Part shown: in pieces, positions 18,359 to 29,589 of the stretch | Numbering within the stretch: the stretch's first letter is position 1 | Layout: every line of letters starts with the position of its first letter | From: Spongilla lacustris | Lineage: Eukaryota; Porifera; Demospongiae; Spongillida; Spongillidae | DNA: 64,000 nucleotides | Direction: 5' to 3' | Assembly: GCA_949361645.1 (NCBI GenBank) | Contig: OX442417.1 | Location: 17,145,427 to 17,209,426, forward strand | Position numbers and translations under genes: made by a program | The notes under the pieces: model-generated | What the model saw: the letters and a program-made list of their open reading frames with translations, nothing else | The model's database searches: none | What the model was told of the DNA's origin: nothing

Positions 18359-18532
18359 TCACAGAACAGCTGCCAACATGTGCTGTCCACTGACCAATCC
18401 ACCAGGCAGTGTTGGACCATCTCCTTCCTCCTGGCACCCCTCCAGAGCTGTGATCAGCTCAGAGAGCCTAAGGCAGGCCACCTGGCCATCCTTCTCCCTC
18501 CACACACACAAGATCTGCTTGAGTGCCACTGC
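18359..18532 (-). CDS. Candidate exon, unknown product
   Basis: A minus-strand frame after a GTGTGGTGCAG acceptor-like context encodes ALKQILCVWREKDGQVACLR and on to a stop. The composition is protein-like, unlike the surrounding repeats. No family recognised and no partner exon found. Confidence 0.25.
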   Translation of the reverse strand, partial: AVALKQILCVWREKDGQVACLRLSELITALEGCQEEGDGPTLPGGLVSGQHMLAAVL

Positions 18533-18714
18533 ACCACACACACACACACCTGTTATGACTAGTAAACAGATAATTCATGTGCATAAGTATGTTTGTGCAT
18601 GTAGCATGTCTAACGTCCCATGTGGCTACATAGCAACTGCTGTGTGTCATGGCCGCCATAACAGAAGTGGTCCAGTTATGTTGAGGTGAAAAGATATGAT
18701 ATGTGGCTAACACA

Positions 18715-19525
18715 GGATATGTACAGCCTTGATTACCACAATTAAAACACTCCACGTGGAGTAAAGATGGGGTAAGGACCCCTAGTCCCCAGGCCTGAAA
18801 ACACCGGTGGAAAGTATGACTGTGCACAGTAGGCTTAACCCCTCCATAGCTGGGGGACCAAGATGGCTGGCCTTCAAGCCGCAGATGACCCAGATGGTGG
18901 GAGGGGCTGCCCATCTCCAGCTACTGAGCTCCCCCCAGAGCTGTCCCCACACCTCTAGTGGTTGGGGGGAGGAGGGGGGGGGGGAGGGGGGGCCCTAAGG
19001 TCTCTGTAGGTCTAGACAGTTGGGGAATCCCCCAATAACCTGTGTGTTTATTGGGAGATTGCTATCACCTCTGCTCTGGTGTAAAGTTAGAAGTTAACTA
19101 TTCTAGTTATTCTACTTCAATTCTGACATCCATGATGAGTTTAGTTTTGTTGGTGGTGTGCTCCAAGTACACATAGTCCACTGCCTTCAGTCCAGTGACC
19201 TCTGCTAGCCACCTTGGATAACACTGATTGCTGGGGTGTCCTTTTCCTCCAGCTATGTGGCAAATGACCTCCTTAGCTGGACATCTGGCTATTGGGTGAT
19301 TCCCTCTTCCCCATCCCATACAGTGTCTTCCTCATGACCTCAGATTTCCTTCCTACTTTTGAGGTGAGGTCTTTCCATCCAGCCTGATGAGGATTGATTT
19401 CTTCTATGCTGACAGTGTCTACTTCTTTCAGCAACTGTTCTAGCTCCATGACAGCTGGTGCCATGTACATGGGTGATATGGTGCAGGGGTAGGGGGTGGA
19501 GAGGTGTGGGGGAGGGAGGGAGGGG
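18715..19525 (-). pseudogene. Retroelement gag-like debris, copy 1
   Basis: Near-identical to 40185-40990. Minus-strand pieces: an acidic/helical stretch (MELEQLLKEVDTVSIEEINP..., near 19273-19460), a CCHC-like knuckle with one Cys replaced (Cys-His-Ile-Ala-Gly-Gly-Lys-Gly-His-x4-Cys, about 19236-19277) and a second degenerate knuckle (CFNCGNQG, about 18730). Gag is the likely origin; the first piece is not diagnostic. Confidence 0.45.
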
Positions 19526-19796
19526 GAGGGGCAGTGTTGGGATGATTAGAACATCAGCAGTGGGACATTTAGTAGTGGTAAGAAATTGGCAATTTTTGGC
19601 CTGGGGTAGTGAAAACTCACTGATAAGAGACAAGATTATACACCAGTTATGTCAACACACCTCTTCAATCATTTATTTATTTGGGCACAACAGTCCTCAT
19701 GTGCCAACATTGAGATGAAGGGGATATCCATATATGGTCAAGGTCAACAGGCACACTCCAGACACTCCAGCCATGAATAATGGAGGCACATTCACA

Positions 19797-19822
19797 GCAC
19801 ACACACACCCCTTAACACACGT

Positions 19823-19870
<48 letters not shown>
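19797..19870. repeat. (CA)n microsatellite
   Basis: Homologous to 12827-12959; here only about 50 bp of pure CA. Confidence 0.95.
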
Positions 19871-19874
<4 letters not shown>

Positions 19875-20324
19875 GCTGCACAGGTACACATGCACACACA
19901 TCCATCCTCCCTCCACTAGGGTGTAAGAGGTCACAGTTCAGCACTAGCCCCTGAGCAAAAGGCTTGAAATTCATTGCCCTGATGCTTATTGATAATAATC
20001 AGTACACAGTAGCGGGAGGATAACACTCCTAGTGGTGGAGAATGGATCTGTTAAAGGTGAGGAAATTGTTGTCTCCTATTTATATACATGTACTTTTGCA
20101 AGTATAGTTTGGGGGGGATAGAGTTATGCATGTGGTGACTGCTCTGTCCCTGTCAGGCTGTCCCATGTATAGTCTGGGGAAGAGGCACCTTGGTCAACCT
20201 CTGCACATGCCTGACCTCGTATTTAAGCAAACGACTGTCACCCCCACCCCCACTCCTCACCCCCACTCCTCATATCTCAATCTCTTTCACCTTCCTCACT
20301 TGTTATCAATGTCTTCCTCCTTCA

Positions 20325-21098
20325 TCCTTCCCTCCTCTTCCCATCTCCCTCCTCTTCCCCTCTCCCTCCTCCTCCTCCCCTCTCCCTCCTCCTCCTCTTC
20401 CCCTCTCCCTCCTCCTCTTCCCCTCTCCCTCCTCCTCTTCCCCTCTCCCTCCTCCTCTTCCCCTCTCCCTCCTCCTCCTCCCCTCTCCCTCCTCCTCTTC
20501 CCCTCTCCCTCCTCCTCTTCCCCTCTCCCTCCTCCTCCTCTTCCCCTCTCCCTCCTCCTCCTCCCCTCTCCCTCCTCCTCTTCCCCTCTCCCTCCTCCTC
20601 TTCCCCTCTCCCTCCTCCTCTTCCCTGCTCCCTCCTCCTCCCCTCTCCCTCCTCCTCTTCCCCTCTCCCTCCTCCTCTTCCCCTCTCCCTCCTCCTCCTC
20701 TTCCCCTCTCCCTCCTCCTCCTCTTCCCCTCTCCCTCCTCCTCCTCCCCTCTCCCTCTTCCTCCTCTTCCCCTCTCCCTCCTCTTCCCCTCTCCCTCCTC
20801 CTCCTCCTCCCCTCTCCCTCCTCCTCCTCTTCCCCTCTCCCTCCTCTTCCCCTCTCCCTCCTCCTCTTCCCCTCTCCCTCCTCCTCTTCCCCTCTCCCTC
20901 CTCTTCCCCTCTCCCTCCTCCTCTTCCCCACTCCCTCCTCCTCTTCCCCTCTCCCTCCTCCTCTTCCCCTCTCCCTCCTCTTCCTCCCCTCTCCCTCCTC
21001 CTCTTCCCCTCTCCCTCCTCCTCCCCTCTCCCTCCTCCTCTTCCCCTCTCCCTCCTCCTCTTCCCCTCTCCCTCCTCCTCCCCTCTCCCTCCTCCCCC
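20325..21098. repeat. CT-rich pyrimidine minisatellite, expanded copy
   Basis: About 775 bp of CTCCCTCCTCCTCTTCCC-type units, against about 505 bp in unit 0. It is all pyrimidine on one strand and open in all frames. Confidence 0.95.
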
Positions 21099-21130
21099 CA
21101 CCTCCACCTCCACTCATCATAATTTACACA

Positions 21131-21270
21131 CATTTGAAGTGATGTTGGCAAAATGGAGCACCCTTGACCCTTATCAGTACACCTGGAGCACCATTATTGG
21201 TGCTCTGGAGACACCAAGTGTTGGAGAAATAGCACTGGCAGCTGAGCTAAGGACAAAATACTTATGCTAG
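21131..21270 (+). pseudogene. Orphan 3' part of a type-1 Death-domain exon, copy 2
   Basis: Same breakpoint as 13924-14063, starting CATTTGAAGTGATG and ending at the stop TATGCTAG. It lies directly downstream of the CT satellite. Confidence 0.85.
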
Positions 21271-21477
21271 ATGTGCATTTATAAGAATGTAATTTCTTTT
21301 TTATGTCTGATCTGTCATCCAAATAATGGCATTCTTTGGCAGGGGGGAGTGTGCTGAGACATAACTGTAGACTTTGTAGCAACCAAACATAGCAAAGTAC
21401 AAGTGCACCATATGGGCTTCTAATAACACAAACACTAGTTAATTAATAAGTAAATCCGGGGAGCTTTTTGTTTTACT

Positions 21478-22807
21478 CCGTGCGCGAGGGCATCAAGATC
21501 TTGGACATGGGACACAAGATGGCAGCCAACGGTGTGGACAATGGTGCCCTGTGGTTGGATCACGTGCGGGTGCCCAGGGAGGCCCTCCTGGACCAGGTGT
21601 CCCAGGTGGGCGAGGACGGCACCTTCACCAGCACGGTCTCCAAGCGTAGGGAGTGCTTCCTGGTCCTGGCCGACCAGCTCCTGAGCGGCAGGCTGTGCAT
21701 GGCCTCCATGTGCATGGGCTCCCAGAAGGTAGCCATGACCAACGCCATAAGGTACTCCAGCACCAGGCTGTGCATGGGCAAGACGGGCAAGTGGGACACC
21801 CCCATACTGCGGTACCAGCTCCAGCAGAGGGCCCTGGTCCCCCTCCTGGCCAACATCTATGCCCTCAACATGGGCCTGAACCACGCCAAGGACAGGTATG
21901 CAGCCCAGCACCCCAACATGTCTGCCGAGGAGAAGCTGGAGGTGTTGCTTCTCTGCTGCATCTTCAAGACCATGGTCACCTGGAACAACGAGCAGGTGGC
22001 CACCGTCGGGAGGGAGAGGTGTGGGGGGGGGGGGGGGGGGGCAGGGCTACCTGTCCGCTAACCGCCTAGGGGAGTGCATCACCTGGTCCTACGCGGGGCT
22101 CACGGCCGAGGGGGACAACCGCGTCCTCATGCAGAAGATGAGCAAGGAACTTATGACCACGGTCAAGCCCGCGGAGGTGAAGAGGTTTGCGGCCTTGTCC
22201 AAGCTCCCCCTAGCCCTGCACCCCCCTGGCATTGGGGACCACCGGGGACCCCACCTCCCAGGCCGTGCAGACTGTCCTACTGCAGGGGAGGGAGAAGTAC
22301 CTCCTGCACTCCTTGTCCTTAAAGATGGGTCTGGGGCTGATGAGCGTGCCCAAGGAGCAGAAGGGGGAGGAGGTGTTCCAGGTGTGGATGATGGAGGAGA
22401 GCGACCATGTTCAGCACACAGCACATGCCTATGGAGAGGGTGTGGTCAATGACGCCATGCTACGGGCCATCAAGGACGCAGACCCTGACATCCAGGGGGT
22501 GCTGGAGTCACTTCGGTCCCTGTACTGCTTGTCCAGATTTGAGACCTGAATGGGGTGGTACCTCTCGGAGGGACTGCTGAGCCCCTCTCAGGCCCAGGCC
22601 ATCACCCGGCGCTCCAGGGAGCTGTGTGTTGAGCTGGGGAGTCATGCTATAGAGCTGGTGAATGGGTTTGGTGTCCCAGAGCACATGCTGAGGTCCCCTA
22701 TTGCCCTCGATTGGGTGGCCTTCAACGAGAGGGACACTCAGGGTGAGATTCTGAATGATGAAGAATGGCGGCAGTATCCAGTGTTTGTGCCCCTCCCACC
22801 TCAGTAG
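21478..22807 (+). pseudogene. Acyl-CoA oxidase-like, copy 2
   Basis: An intronless stretch covering the middle to the C-terminus of an acyl-CoA oxidase: [20 protein letters not shown], helical domain, [20 protein letters not shown], then the C-terminal region to FVPLPPQ and a stop. Three lesions: a run of 19 G at 22023-22041 inside the Cys-Gly-Gly-Gln-Gly-Tyr motif (+1 relative to a multiple of three), a shift in a C6 run near 22222, and an in-frame TGA at 22547 where copy 3 has TGG. No SKL-type peroxisomal signal ends the protein. The upstream FAD/substrate-binding half is absent. GC-rich codons contrast with the flanks. Confidence 0.85.
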
Positions 22808-23062
22808 TGGGGGGTGGGGTTAATTGCTAAGGGGGAGGGGGAGGGGCTTGTGATGTGTAGTTTCAATGTCATGTAACATGTTATGTCAGAGGGTGTCTTA
22901 CAACAATATCTGACCAATTAGGATCGATGCATTGTGACGTCCACCTGTTAGCAGGGCTGCAGTTTGTTTGACTACTGGAGAATTGTAGAACCTAGTGCTA
23001 TGGTTTTGTAAATTTTGCATTGAATTTCCCAGAAAGCCACAAAGGAGTTAGTCTAAGGGGAC

Positions 23063-23350
23063 TGAGAGGTATTGTATGTGGGGGAGGGGCTGAGAGGTAT
23101 TGCATGTGGGGGAGGGGCTGAGAGGTATTGCATGTGGGGGCGGGGCTGAGAGGTATTGCATGTGGGGAGGGGCTGAGAGGTATTGCATGTGGGGGAGGGG
23201 CTGAGAGGTATTTCATGGGGGGAGGGGCTGAGAGGTATTGCATGTGGGGGCGGGGCTGAGAGGTCTTTCATGTGGGGGCGGGGCTGAGAGGTATTGCATG
23301 TGGGGCGGGGTTGAGAGGTATTGCATGTGGGGGAGGGGCTGAGAGGTACC
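23063..23350. repeat. 28-bp G-rich minisatellite (unit 1)
   Basis: About 10 units of the TGTGGGGGAGGGG satellite downstream of the oxidase copy. Confidence 0.95.
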
Positions 23351-24225
23351 TCTTATGGCACAACCACACCACCAGTTGGTTACATGCAAATGATTTTTAG
23401 AAAACATTCACATAGCTGTAATGATAACTTAATACCAGTAGTTATATAAAAAGAAAACCTTATCCCAAGTCACAAGGGTAAACACTAGATGCTTAACTGC
23501 TTGTAGTTTTTGCAAGAAAGGTTGCAAAAATGAACCTTTCAGCATTGGACTGTGGAGTGCACATGTAATGGTTCAATTTCCTCATACTACCAGTCTGCTG
23601 TTGAAGCTTGTCATAAGGTCTACCAGTGCACACAATGGTTGGGACATCTGGACCTGTGTGGGGGACTGAGTACACTATCCCATGCACTGGCCACTAATAC
23701 CAGGTAATCCTATTGTAGTGGCCATCCCTCTGGCTGCCTTGGTATTCTTGGATACTGTCTGCTTCTCTGAAGGAGTAAGGATGTTTTCTACTGGAGGCTC
23801 ACATGCATCACTTCACTGCATTGGAGCTGGCTTCTGTGGTAGTTTACGTGGACTGTTATAGTTATTGTTCCATCTGTGATTTGGTTCATTAATAATCCAC
23901 TTACCTTCCCATCTGTTAGCATCCTTGATGAAGGAGAGTACACAGGTGGACATGGTACCACCTTAAATGAACCTTATAGCTTAACCCCCCCCCCCCCCCC
24001 CCCCCCTGAGAGGGGTCCATGGCATGTGCAAGTGAAGGTGGAAGAACATCCTTTTGGGCCAAAGCTACATTTGAATGTTGTTCTTGTTTGGATTTGTGGA
24101 CTTTAGCTTTGGCAGAATGTTGGTCTTGAAGGATATCATATCCTTATTTATCATCCTGCTTTATGATAAGGTGCACAGATTGTATTTGCAACTTTGTATT
24201 TAAATACATCTCACTCCCATTCAAT
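23351..24225. other. Duplicated spacer with no recognised gene
   Basis: Near-identical to 44263-45098 apart from a poly-C expansion at 23986-24006 (six C at 44867). Short open frames are conserved on the minus strand, but I recognise no family. Confidence 0.5.
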
Positions 24226-24399
24226 CACACAACATACACACACACACATACACACTCACACACATACACACACACACATACACACTCACACACATACACA
24301 CACACACATACACACTCACACACATACACACACACGTGCACACACCACACACACATGCACACACACACACAAACACACACAAACACACACATACACACT

Positions 24400-24430
<31 letters not shown>

Positions 24431-24435
24431 ACACA
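24226..24435. repeat. CA-rich 30-bp tandem repeat
   Basis: ACACACATACACACTCACAC-type units, directly beyond the 3' end of the SH3 exon. Confidence 0.9.
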
Positions 24436-24441
24436 CTATTA

Positions 24442-24608
24442 TCACAAAGACTTTTCTAACAGCTGGACGTAGTTTGCAGGCACGATACCAGTCTGGTCTC
24501 CTTTCATACAGATGTACCACTCTTGATTGATATGCCCCTTCAATATCAAGATGTCTCCTTTCTCGAACAACTTCTTCTGCAACATGGTTGAAGATGTCAT
24601 CCACCTTC
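24442..24608 (-). pseudogene. SH3-domain terminal exon, copy 1 (frameshifted)
   Basis: On the minus strand, after CTATCAG, the exon encodes DDIFNHVAEE. After an internal deletion it resumes in another frame as the C-terminal half of an SH3 domain: LFEKGDILILK...EWYIC...GDQTGIVPANYVQLL, then a stop. The Trp-Tyr, Gly-x-Val-Pro-x-Asn-Tyr-Val signature is clear. Compared with 45235-45402 about 20 bp are lost after VAEE, which breaks the frame. The proline-rich exon upstream (24662-24738) joins in phase. Confidence 0.75.
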
Positions 24609-24661
24609 CTGATAGGGGGAGGGGCTAGATAAGGTCAAAGGTGACAGTGGGCGGGGCTCAC

Positions 24662-24738
24662 CTCAGTGGTGGTACCTCGACAGAAGGGGGAGGGGCTGGT
24701 GATTTTGATGATGTCACAGGCTTGGAACCACACCCCTC
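24662..24738 (-). pseudogene. Proline-rich exon preceding the SH3 exon
   Basis: TGCAG/77 bp/GTGAGC on the minus strand, encoding EGCGSKPVTSSKSPAPPPSV and VEVPPL, ending in phase 2, which matches the SH3 exon. The copy at 45456-45530 has lost 2 nt at its 5' end. Confidence 0.6.
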
Positions 24739-24898
24739 CTGCATAAAGATGATAAGGACACCTTAGGATTAGCTCAACAGGGGATATACTCACTTCCCCA
24801 CTCCCCCCCCCCCCCCACCCCCAATCAGATATCCCCTGCTAGGCTGGCCCAAGGGGTTGACCGTTGGGTCATCTCCCTTCTGCAACCAATTGTCTGAC

Positions 24899-26771
24899 AG
24901 CATCTCCCCCATGTCCACAGCATCTCCTCCATGTCCACAGCATCTCCCCCATGTCCACAGCATCTCCCCCATGTCCACATCTCCCCCATGTCCAAAGCAT
25001 CTCCCCCATGTCCACAGCATCTCCCCCATGTCCACAGCATCTCCTCCATGTCCACAGCATCTCCCCCATGTCCACAGCATCTCCCTCATGTCCACAGCAT
25101 CTCCTCCATGTCCACAGCATCTCCCCCATGTCCACAGCATCTTCCCCATGTCCACAGCATCTCCCCCATGTCCACAGCATCTCCCCCATGTCCACAGCAT
25201 CTCCCCCATGTCCACAGCATCTCCTCCATGTCCACAGCATCTCCTCCATGTCCACAGCATCTCCCCCATGTCCACAGCATCTCGCCCATGTCCACAGCAT
25301 CTCCCCCATGTCCACAGCATCTCCCCCATGTCCACAGCATCTCCCCCATATCCACAGCATCTCCCTCATGTCCACAGCATCTCCCCCATGTCCACAGCAT
25401 CTCCCCCATATCCACAGCATCTCCCTCATGTCCACAGCATCTCCCCCATGTCCACAGCATCTCCCCCATGTCCACAGCATCTCCCCCATGTCCACAGCAT
25501 CTCCCCCATGTCCACAGCATCTCCCCCATGTCCACAGCATCTCCTCCATGTCCACAGCATCTCCCCCATGTCCACAGCATCTCCCCCATGTCCACAGCAT
25601 CTCCCCAATGTCCACAGCATCTCCTCCATGTCCACAGCATCTCCCCCATGTCCACAGCATCTCCCCCATGTCCACAGCATCTCCCCCATGTCCACAGCAT
25701 CTCCCCCATGTCCACAGCATCTCCCCCATGTCCACAGCATCTCCCCTGTGTCCACAGCATCTCTCCCATGTCCACGGCATCTCCCACATGTCCACAGCAT
25801 CTCCCCCATGTCCACATCTCCCTCATGTCCACAGCATCTCCCCCATGTCCACAGCATCTCCCCCATGTCCACAGCATCACCCCATGTCCACAGCATCTCC
25901 CCCATGTCCACAGCATCTCCCCCATGTCCACAGCATCTCCCCCATGTCCACAGCATCTCCCCATGTCCACAGCATCTCCCCCATGTCCACAGCATCTCCC
26001 CCATGTCCACAGCATCTCCCCCATGTCCACAGCATCTCCACCATGTCCACAGCATCTCCCCCATGTCCACAGCATCTGCCCCATGTCCACAGCATCTCCC
26101 CCATGTCCACATCTCCCCTATGTCCACAGCATCTCCCCCATGTCCACAGCATCTCCCCATGTCCACGGCATCTCCCACATGTCCACAGCATCTCCCCATG
26201 TCCACAGCATCTCCCCCATGTCCACAGCATCTCCCCTGTGTCCACAGCATCTCTCCCATGTCCACGGCATCTCCCACATGTCCACAGCATCTCCCCCATG
26301 TCCACATCTCCCTCATGTCCACAGCATCTCCCCCATGTCCACAGCATCTCCCCCATGTCCACAGCATCTCCCCCATGTCCACAGCATCTCCCCCATGTCC
26401 ACAGCATCTCCCCCATGTCCACATGCAGCATCTCCCCCATGTCCACAGCATCTCCCCTGTGTCCACAGCATCTCTCCCATGTCCACGGCATCTCCCACAT
26501 GTCCACTGCATCTCCCCCATGTCCACATCTCCCTCATGTCCACAGCATCTCCCCCTCCCCCATGTCCACAGCATCTCCCCCATGTCCACAGCATCTCCCC
26601 CATGTCCACAGCATCTCCCCCATGTCCACAGCATCTCCCCCATGTCCACAGCATCTCCCCCATGTCCACAGCATCTCCCCCATGTCCACAGCATCTCCCC
26701 CATGTCCACAGCATCTCCCCCATGTCCACAGCATCTCCCCCATGTCCACAGCATCTCCCCCATGTCCACAA
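24899..26771. repeat. 20-bp satellite, about 94 copies
   Basis: Unit CATCTCCCCCATGTCCACAG, with occasional 3- or 7-bp losses and point variants. The block from about 25736 to 25830 recurs near 26225 and 26450, showing higher-order duplication. The homologous tract in unit 2 (45686-46022) has only about 17 copies. Confidence 0.97.
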
Positions 26772-26938
26772 ACTCCCACCATCATATCCTCTCTGGCAGC
26801 TTCTTAGGGACTGGGGCCATCCCTTGCCCTACATAGATGCCTTGCTAAGCTGTGAGCGTTAGTGCATCTGGGGGGTTCCCCTGTCCCACAGGTGGTAAGC
26901 CATCTATCAAAATAGCATAGTTTCGGGAGTGAGCACCT

Positions 26939-27017
26939 CAGCTGGCTGGGTTGTCGGGACCTCTACATCCACCAGTGCTGAGGTTGATGGCATGTCCCCA
27001 AATCCTATGATGACAAA
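26939..27017 (-). CDS. Candidate exon of the SH3-containing gene
   Basis: Minus strand CATCATAG/exon/GTGCTC, encoding FGDMPSTSALVDVEVPTTQP plus AE. It is Ser/Thr/Pro-rich and lies upstream of the proline-rich exon. Duplicated at about 46195-46273. Splice sites are plausible but unproven. Confidence 0.3.
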
Positions 27018-27222
27018 AGATCCAAACTGAATCACCAACCAAATGTGTCCTCACACACCACGAGGTATTTCTTCTGACTGCACATGTGTTAGGTACCTCC
27101 CACATTAACCTATAGGTTAACTCGCTAACCTTCATGTAAAAGATTGTATGGCACCTGCCCCTAAGACCACACCCCTCCATCTTAAGACCACACCCTCTGT
27201 CACTATGACCACACCTCCATAC

Positions 27223-27375
27223 CTGGTAGACATCTTTTTGAGCAACTAGATGTGCTCAGAGACAGAGATCCCAAGAGGTTACTAACACTTGCTTGTTTCC
27301 CATAGCGACCTTTAGCACCAGCTGAGGCAGTATCACATGGTATTGTGGTACCTGAAGAATCCACATCTTCTTTAG
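27223..27375 (-). pseudogene. Candidate upstream exon of the SH3-containing gene, copy 1
   Basis: The minus-strand frame SSGTTIPCDTASAGAKGRYG...GSLSLSTSS ends at a CCAG/GTATGG donor. Copy 2 (46484-46635) has one more G (AGTTGGCTC against AGTTGCTC), so one of the two copies is shifted. Family not identified. Confidence 0.35.
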
Positions 27376-27535
27376 GGGGAGGGGCACCTAATGCGGGGGA
27401 GGGGTACCGGATGTAGGGGAGGGGCACCAGGAGTAATGGAGGGGCACCGAATGCGGGGGAGGGGCACCGGAAGTAGTGGAGGGGCACCGGATGCGGAGGA
27501 GGGGCACCGGATGTGGGGGAGGGGCACCGGATGGG
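27375..27535. repeat. ~21-bp G-rich minisatellite
   Basis: GGGGAGGGGCACCGGATGC-type units, about 8 copies; a shorter version at 46636-46728. Confidence 0.9.
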
Positions 27536-27779
27536 CAGTATTCCAAGGTTGCCTTCCTTCTTCGTTTGAATTTGCTAGGGAGAAAATGGAGTGAAACAAA
27601 TAAGATTGATGATGTAGGATTTGTAAACAGCAAAGTAAGGAAGCAAGGAATTACGGAAGTTATGCTTCATTGATATTACATACCTACTAACGTAGGTCTG
27701 TAATAATGAATGCATAATTTCCATAGTTTTCTTGCTAATTGCTGTCTACAAATCCTACATCACCAATATATCTTGTATA

Positions 27780-27880
27780 TGTGTGGTCCTTTAAAAAGTG
27801 GCTGGGCCCTGGGGCGTCCCTCGTGATATAATGTGAGAGGCGCGCCCCCTTCCGTACATACGTACCTCCCGCAGCAAGCA
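27780..27880 (-). repeat. ~200-bp dispersed repeat, copy 2 (partial)
   Basis: Contains GTCCTTTAAAAAGTGGCTGG and the CGTGATATAATGTGAGAGGC landmark. Confidence 0.7.
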
Positions 27881-28212
27881 AATCCACAAGATGAACCGCC
27901 CCCTAGCTCAAATACAAAGGATTACGCAATACTGCCAATAGGATCGCCCTGTGTGGTGCCTTCCAAGCTTAATAAATATCATTACTAAGGGAGATTTTAC
28001 GTTTCTAGAATTTGGCAAGAAACGAATATGATCACTAAAATATACCTTTAAAAAAACACCTTTTAACCTTGATTTCCCAGGTCCAGACCAATATTTGAAA
28101 ATTCATTATAAACAGAAATGCAGCTTTTTTGGCATCCATTTCTCTACTGTTGTTTGATGTGTCTATTTCTAAATCACACCCTTGGTTACACGATGCAAAT
28201 AAACAGATACGG
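27881..28212. other. Multi-copy AT-rich sequence left of the Ginger insertion
   Basis: Matches 46976-47331. Contains TAGAATTTGGCAAGAAACGA, also seen at 54377, so it belongs to the diverged AT-rich repeat family of 30-32 kb and 47-54 kb. Confidence 0.6.
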
Positions 28213-28391
28213 TGTCGGAGGAATGGCTGTCCCCCTGGAAAAAGTGTCCCCCCGGACATTCTTTCCTAGGTACAAATGTCCCCCCGGACACTCGTACCTA
28301 GGAAATAATGACCCCCCTGGTAAAAGTGTCCCCTCAATAAATTATTGCTTTTTTTTAATAAAATCGTTAATTGGCAACGATAAAGTGACGG

Positions 28392-28661
28392 TTGGAGATA
28401 GAACTTTTTCTTGCAAACTGTTTCATGGATTTCGACGACATTTTTAACTTTTTGGTTCATGGTCACTACCCAACTGCATTGTCCACAGACCAAAAACGTT
28501 CCTTTCGGCGAAAGGCGACAGAAAACTACAAGGTGGAGAAAGGAGTCTTGTATTACGCCAAAAAGGCTACGGGTCCATCGGATCGACTATGGAGGATTGT
28601 GATAACAATCAATGCTGAGCAGCGAAAGATAATGGAAACATGCATTCTCATGGTTTTTTGA
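28392..28661 (+). pseudogene. Integrase N-terminal fragment of Ginger-like copy 1
   Basis: Encodes DFDDIFNFLVHGHYPTALST, then FRRKATENYKVEKGVLYYAK and LWRIVIT...EQRKIMETC, like the region leading into the HHCC zinc-binding domain of Ginger/gypsy integrases. It diverges just at the first zinc-ligand His (compare SCHAS in copy 2) and stops. Confidence 0.65.
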
Positions 28662-28852
28662 CATAAGTCCTTATCTGTTTAGGCCAAGGCTTTGAAGCAA
28701 AGCTGTACGTTAGACGGGCAAAATTAATCAGCTGCATGAACGGCGATTTATACCTAGGCGGGAAAAGGTTGGTCCACAGCTTTCGCCTTCTAAGAAAACT
28801 CTTCCAAATATTGTTTCATAGCCTGATAAATCTCATTACCCTGGCTAAAAAG

Positions 28853-28900
28853 TAGTTGGGCGTGGCCCGCCCTTCGCGAAAGGTCGGGTTGCAAGCCTAT
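28853..28900. repeat. Degenerate foldback-family sequence
   Basis: TAGTTGGGCGTGGCCCGCCC and the following CGCGAAAGGTCGGGTT resemble the arms of the perfect foldback at 57658-57723. Confidence 0.4.
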
Positions 28901-29027
28901 ACCAAGATTTGCAACGGGGATTTGTTCTGCTGCAACGGGGATATCGATTGGGTAACAATATCAAAAATAGGATGTTCCTTAGGAGAAGTTAAAATGTTTG
29001 ACTGATAGTTTGATGACTGTGGGCTAG

Positions 29028-29330
29028 TTGCAAACCTCACAATGCACTGGAATTTGTCCTACAGCAATGGTATATAATCAACAGTCAATGCGTAAGCATC
29101 TCTTACAATGCTTGGTTAATGGCAAGACGACTGAATTCCCTGGAAGGAAGAGAAAACCAAGAACCAAAAAGTCAGCAATAATTCCTGTTCATGTGTTTTG
29201 TAAGTGCAGACAACCTGAATGTGGTGAAATGGCAGAATGTGATCAATGTCACGAATTAATGGTTCCATAAGAAGTGTGAAAGCATTCCAGATATGGTTTG
29301 GCTACACATTCAAACGGCATGGTATTGCGC
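29028..29330 (+). pseudogene. Ulp1 tail and PHD-finger fragment of Ginger-like copy 1
   Basis: Encodes QQSMRKHLLQCLVNGKTTEF (the end of the C48 protease region) and a PHD start, FCKCRQPECGEMAECDQCHE. The WFHKKCESIP continuation is in the next frame, so the finger is shifted. The protease His-Asp-Cys residues are not in this fragment. Confidence 0.65.
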
Positions 29331-29589
29331 GCAGAGAATGCAGAGCATTGCGCTTGTATGATGACTTGAATTCATTCCTAGCTCACAACTTAATTGTTCA
29401 TACACGGTATAACTGATCACTTTTTGACATCAGATATCTGTACGTGTACATGGCAGATGTATTATTTCCATTCATCGATACTGAACGTGTTTGCTCGTTT
29501 AATTGCTTTAATGTACATACATATATTATTTCTATTCAACTTGCATAGTGTAAGTGAAGCGATATCGACTATTAATAATCGCGCGCGAA

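Noticed and set aside
20126..21142. Open frames of P/S/L or R/G/E on the two strands of the CT satellites
   Set aside because: Low-complexity products of a pyrimidine repeat, open in every frame and changing length between units.
24899..26771. CRISPR-like regular array
   Set aside because: Units abut directly without unique spacers and the context is eukaryotic; it is a tandem satellite.
24857..26862. Long open frames (up to about 650 codons) on both strands rich in SISPMSTASPPC or CGHGGDAVDMGEM
   Set aside because: The 20-bp satellite contains no stop in most frames, so all frames are open. No start context, splice signal or non-repetitive domain.
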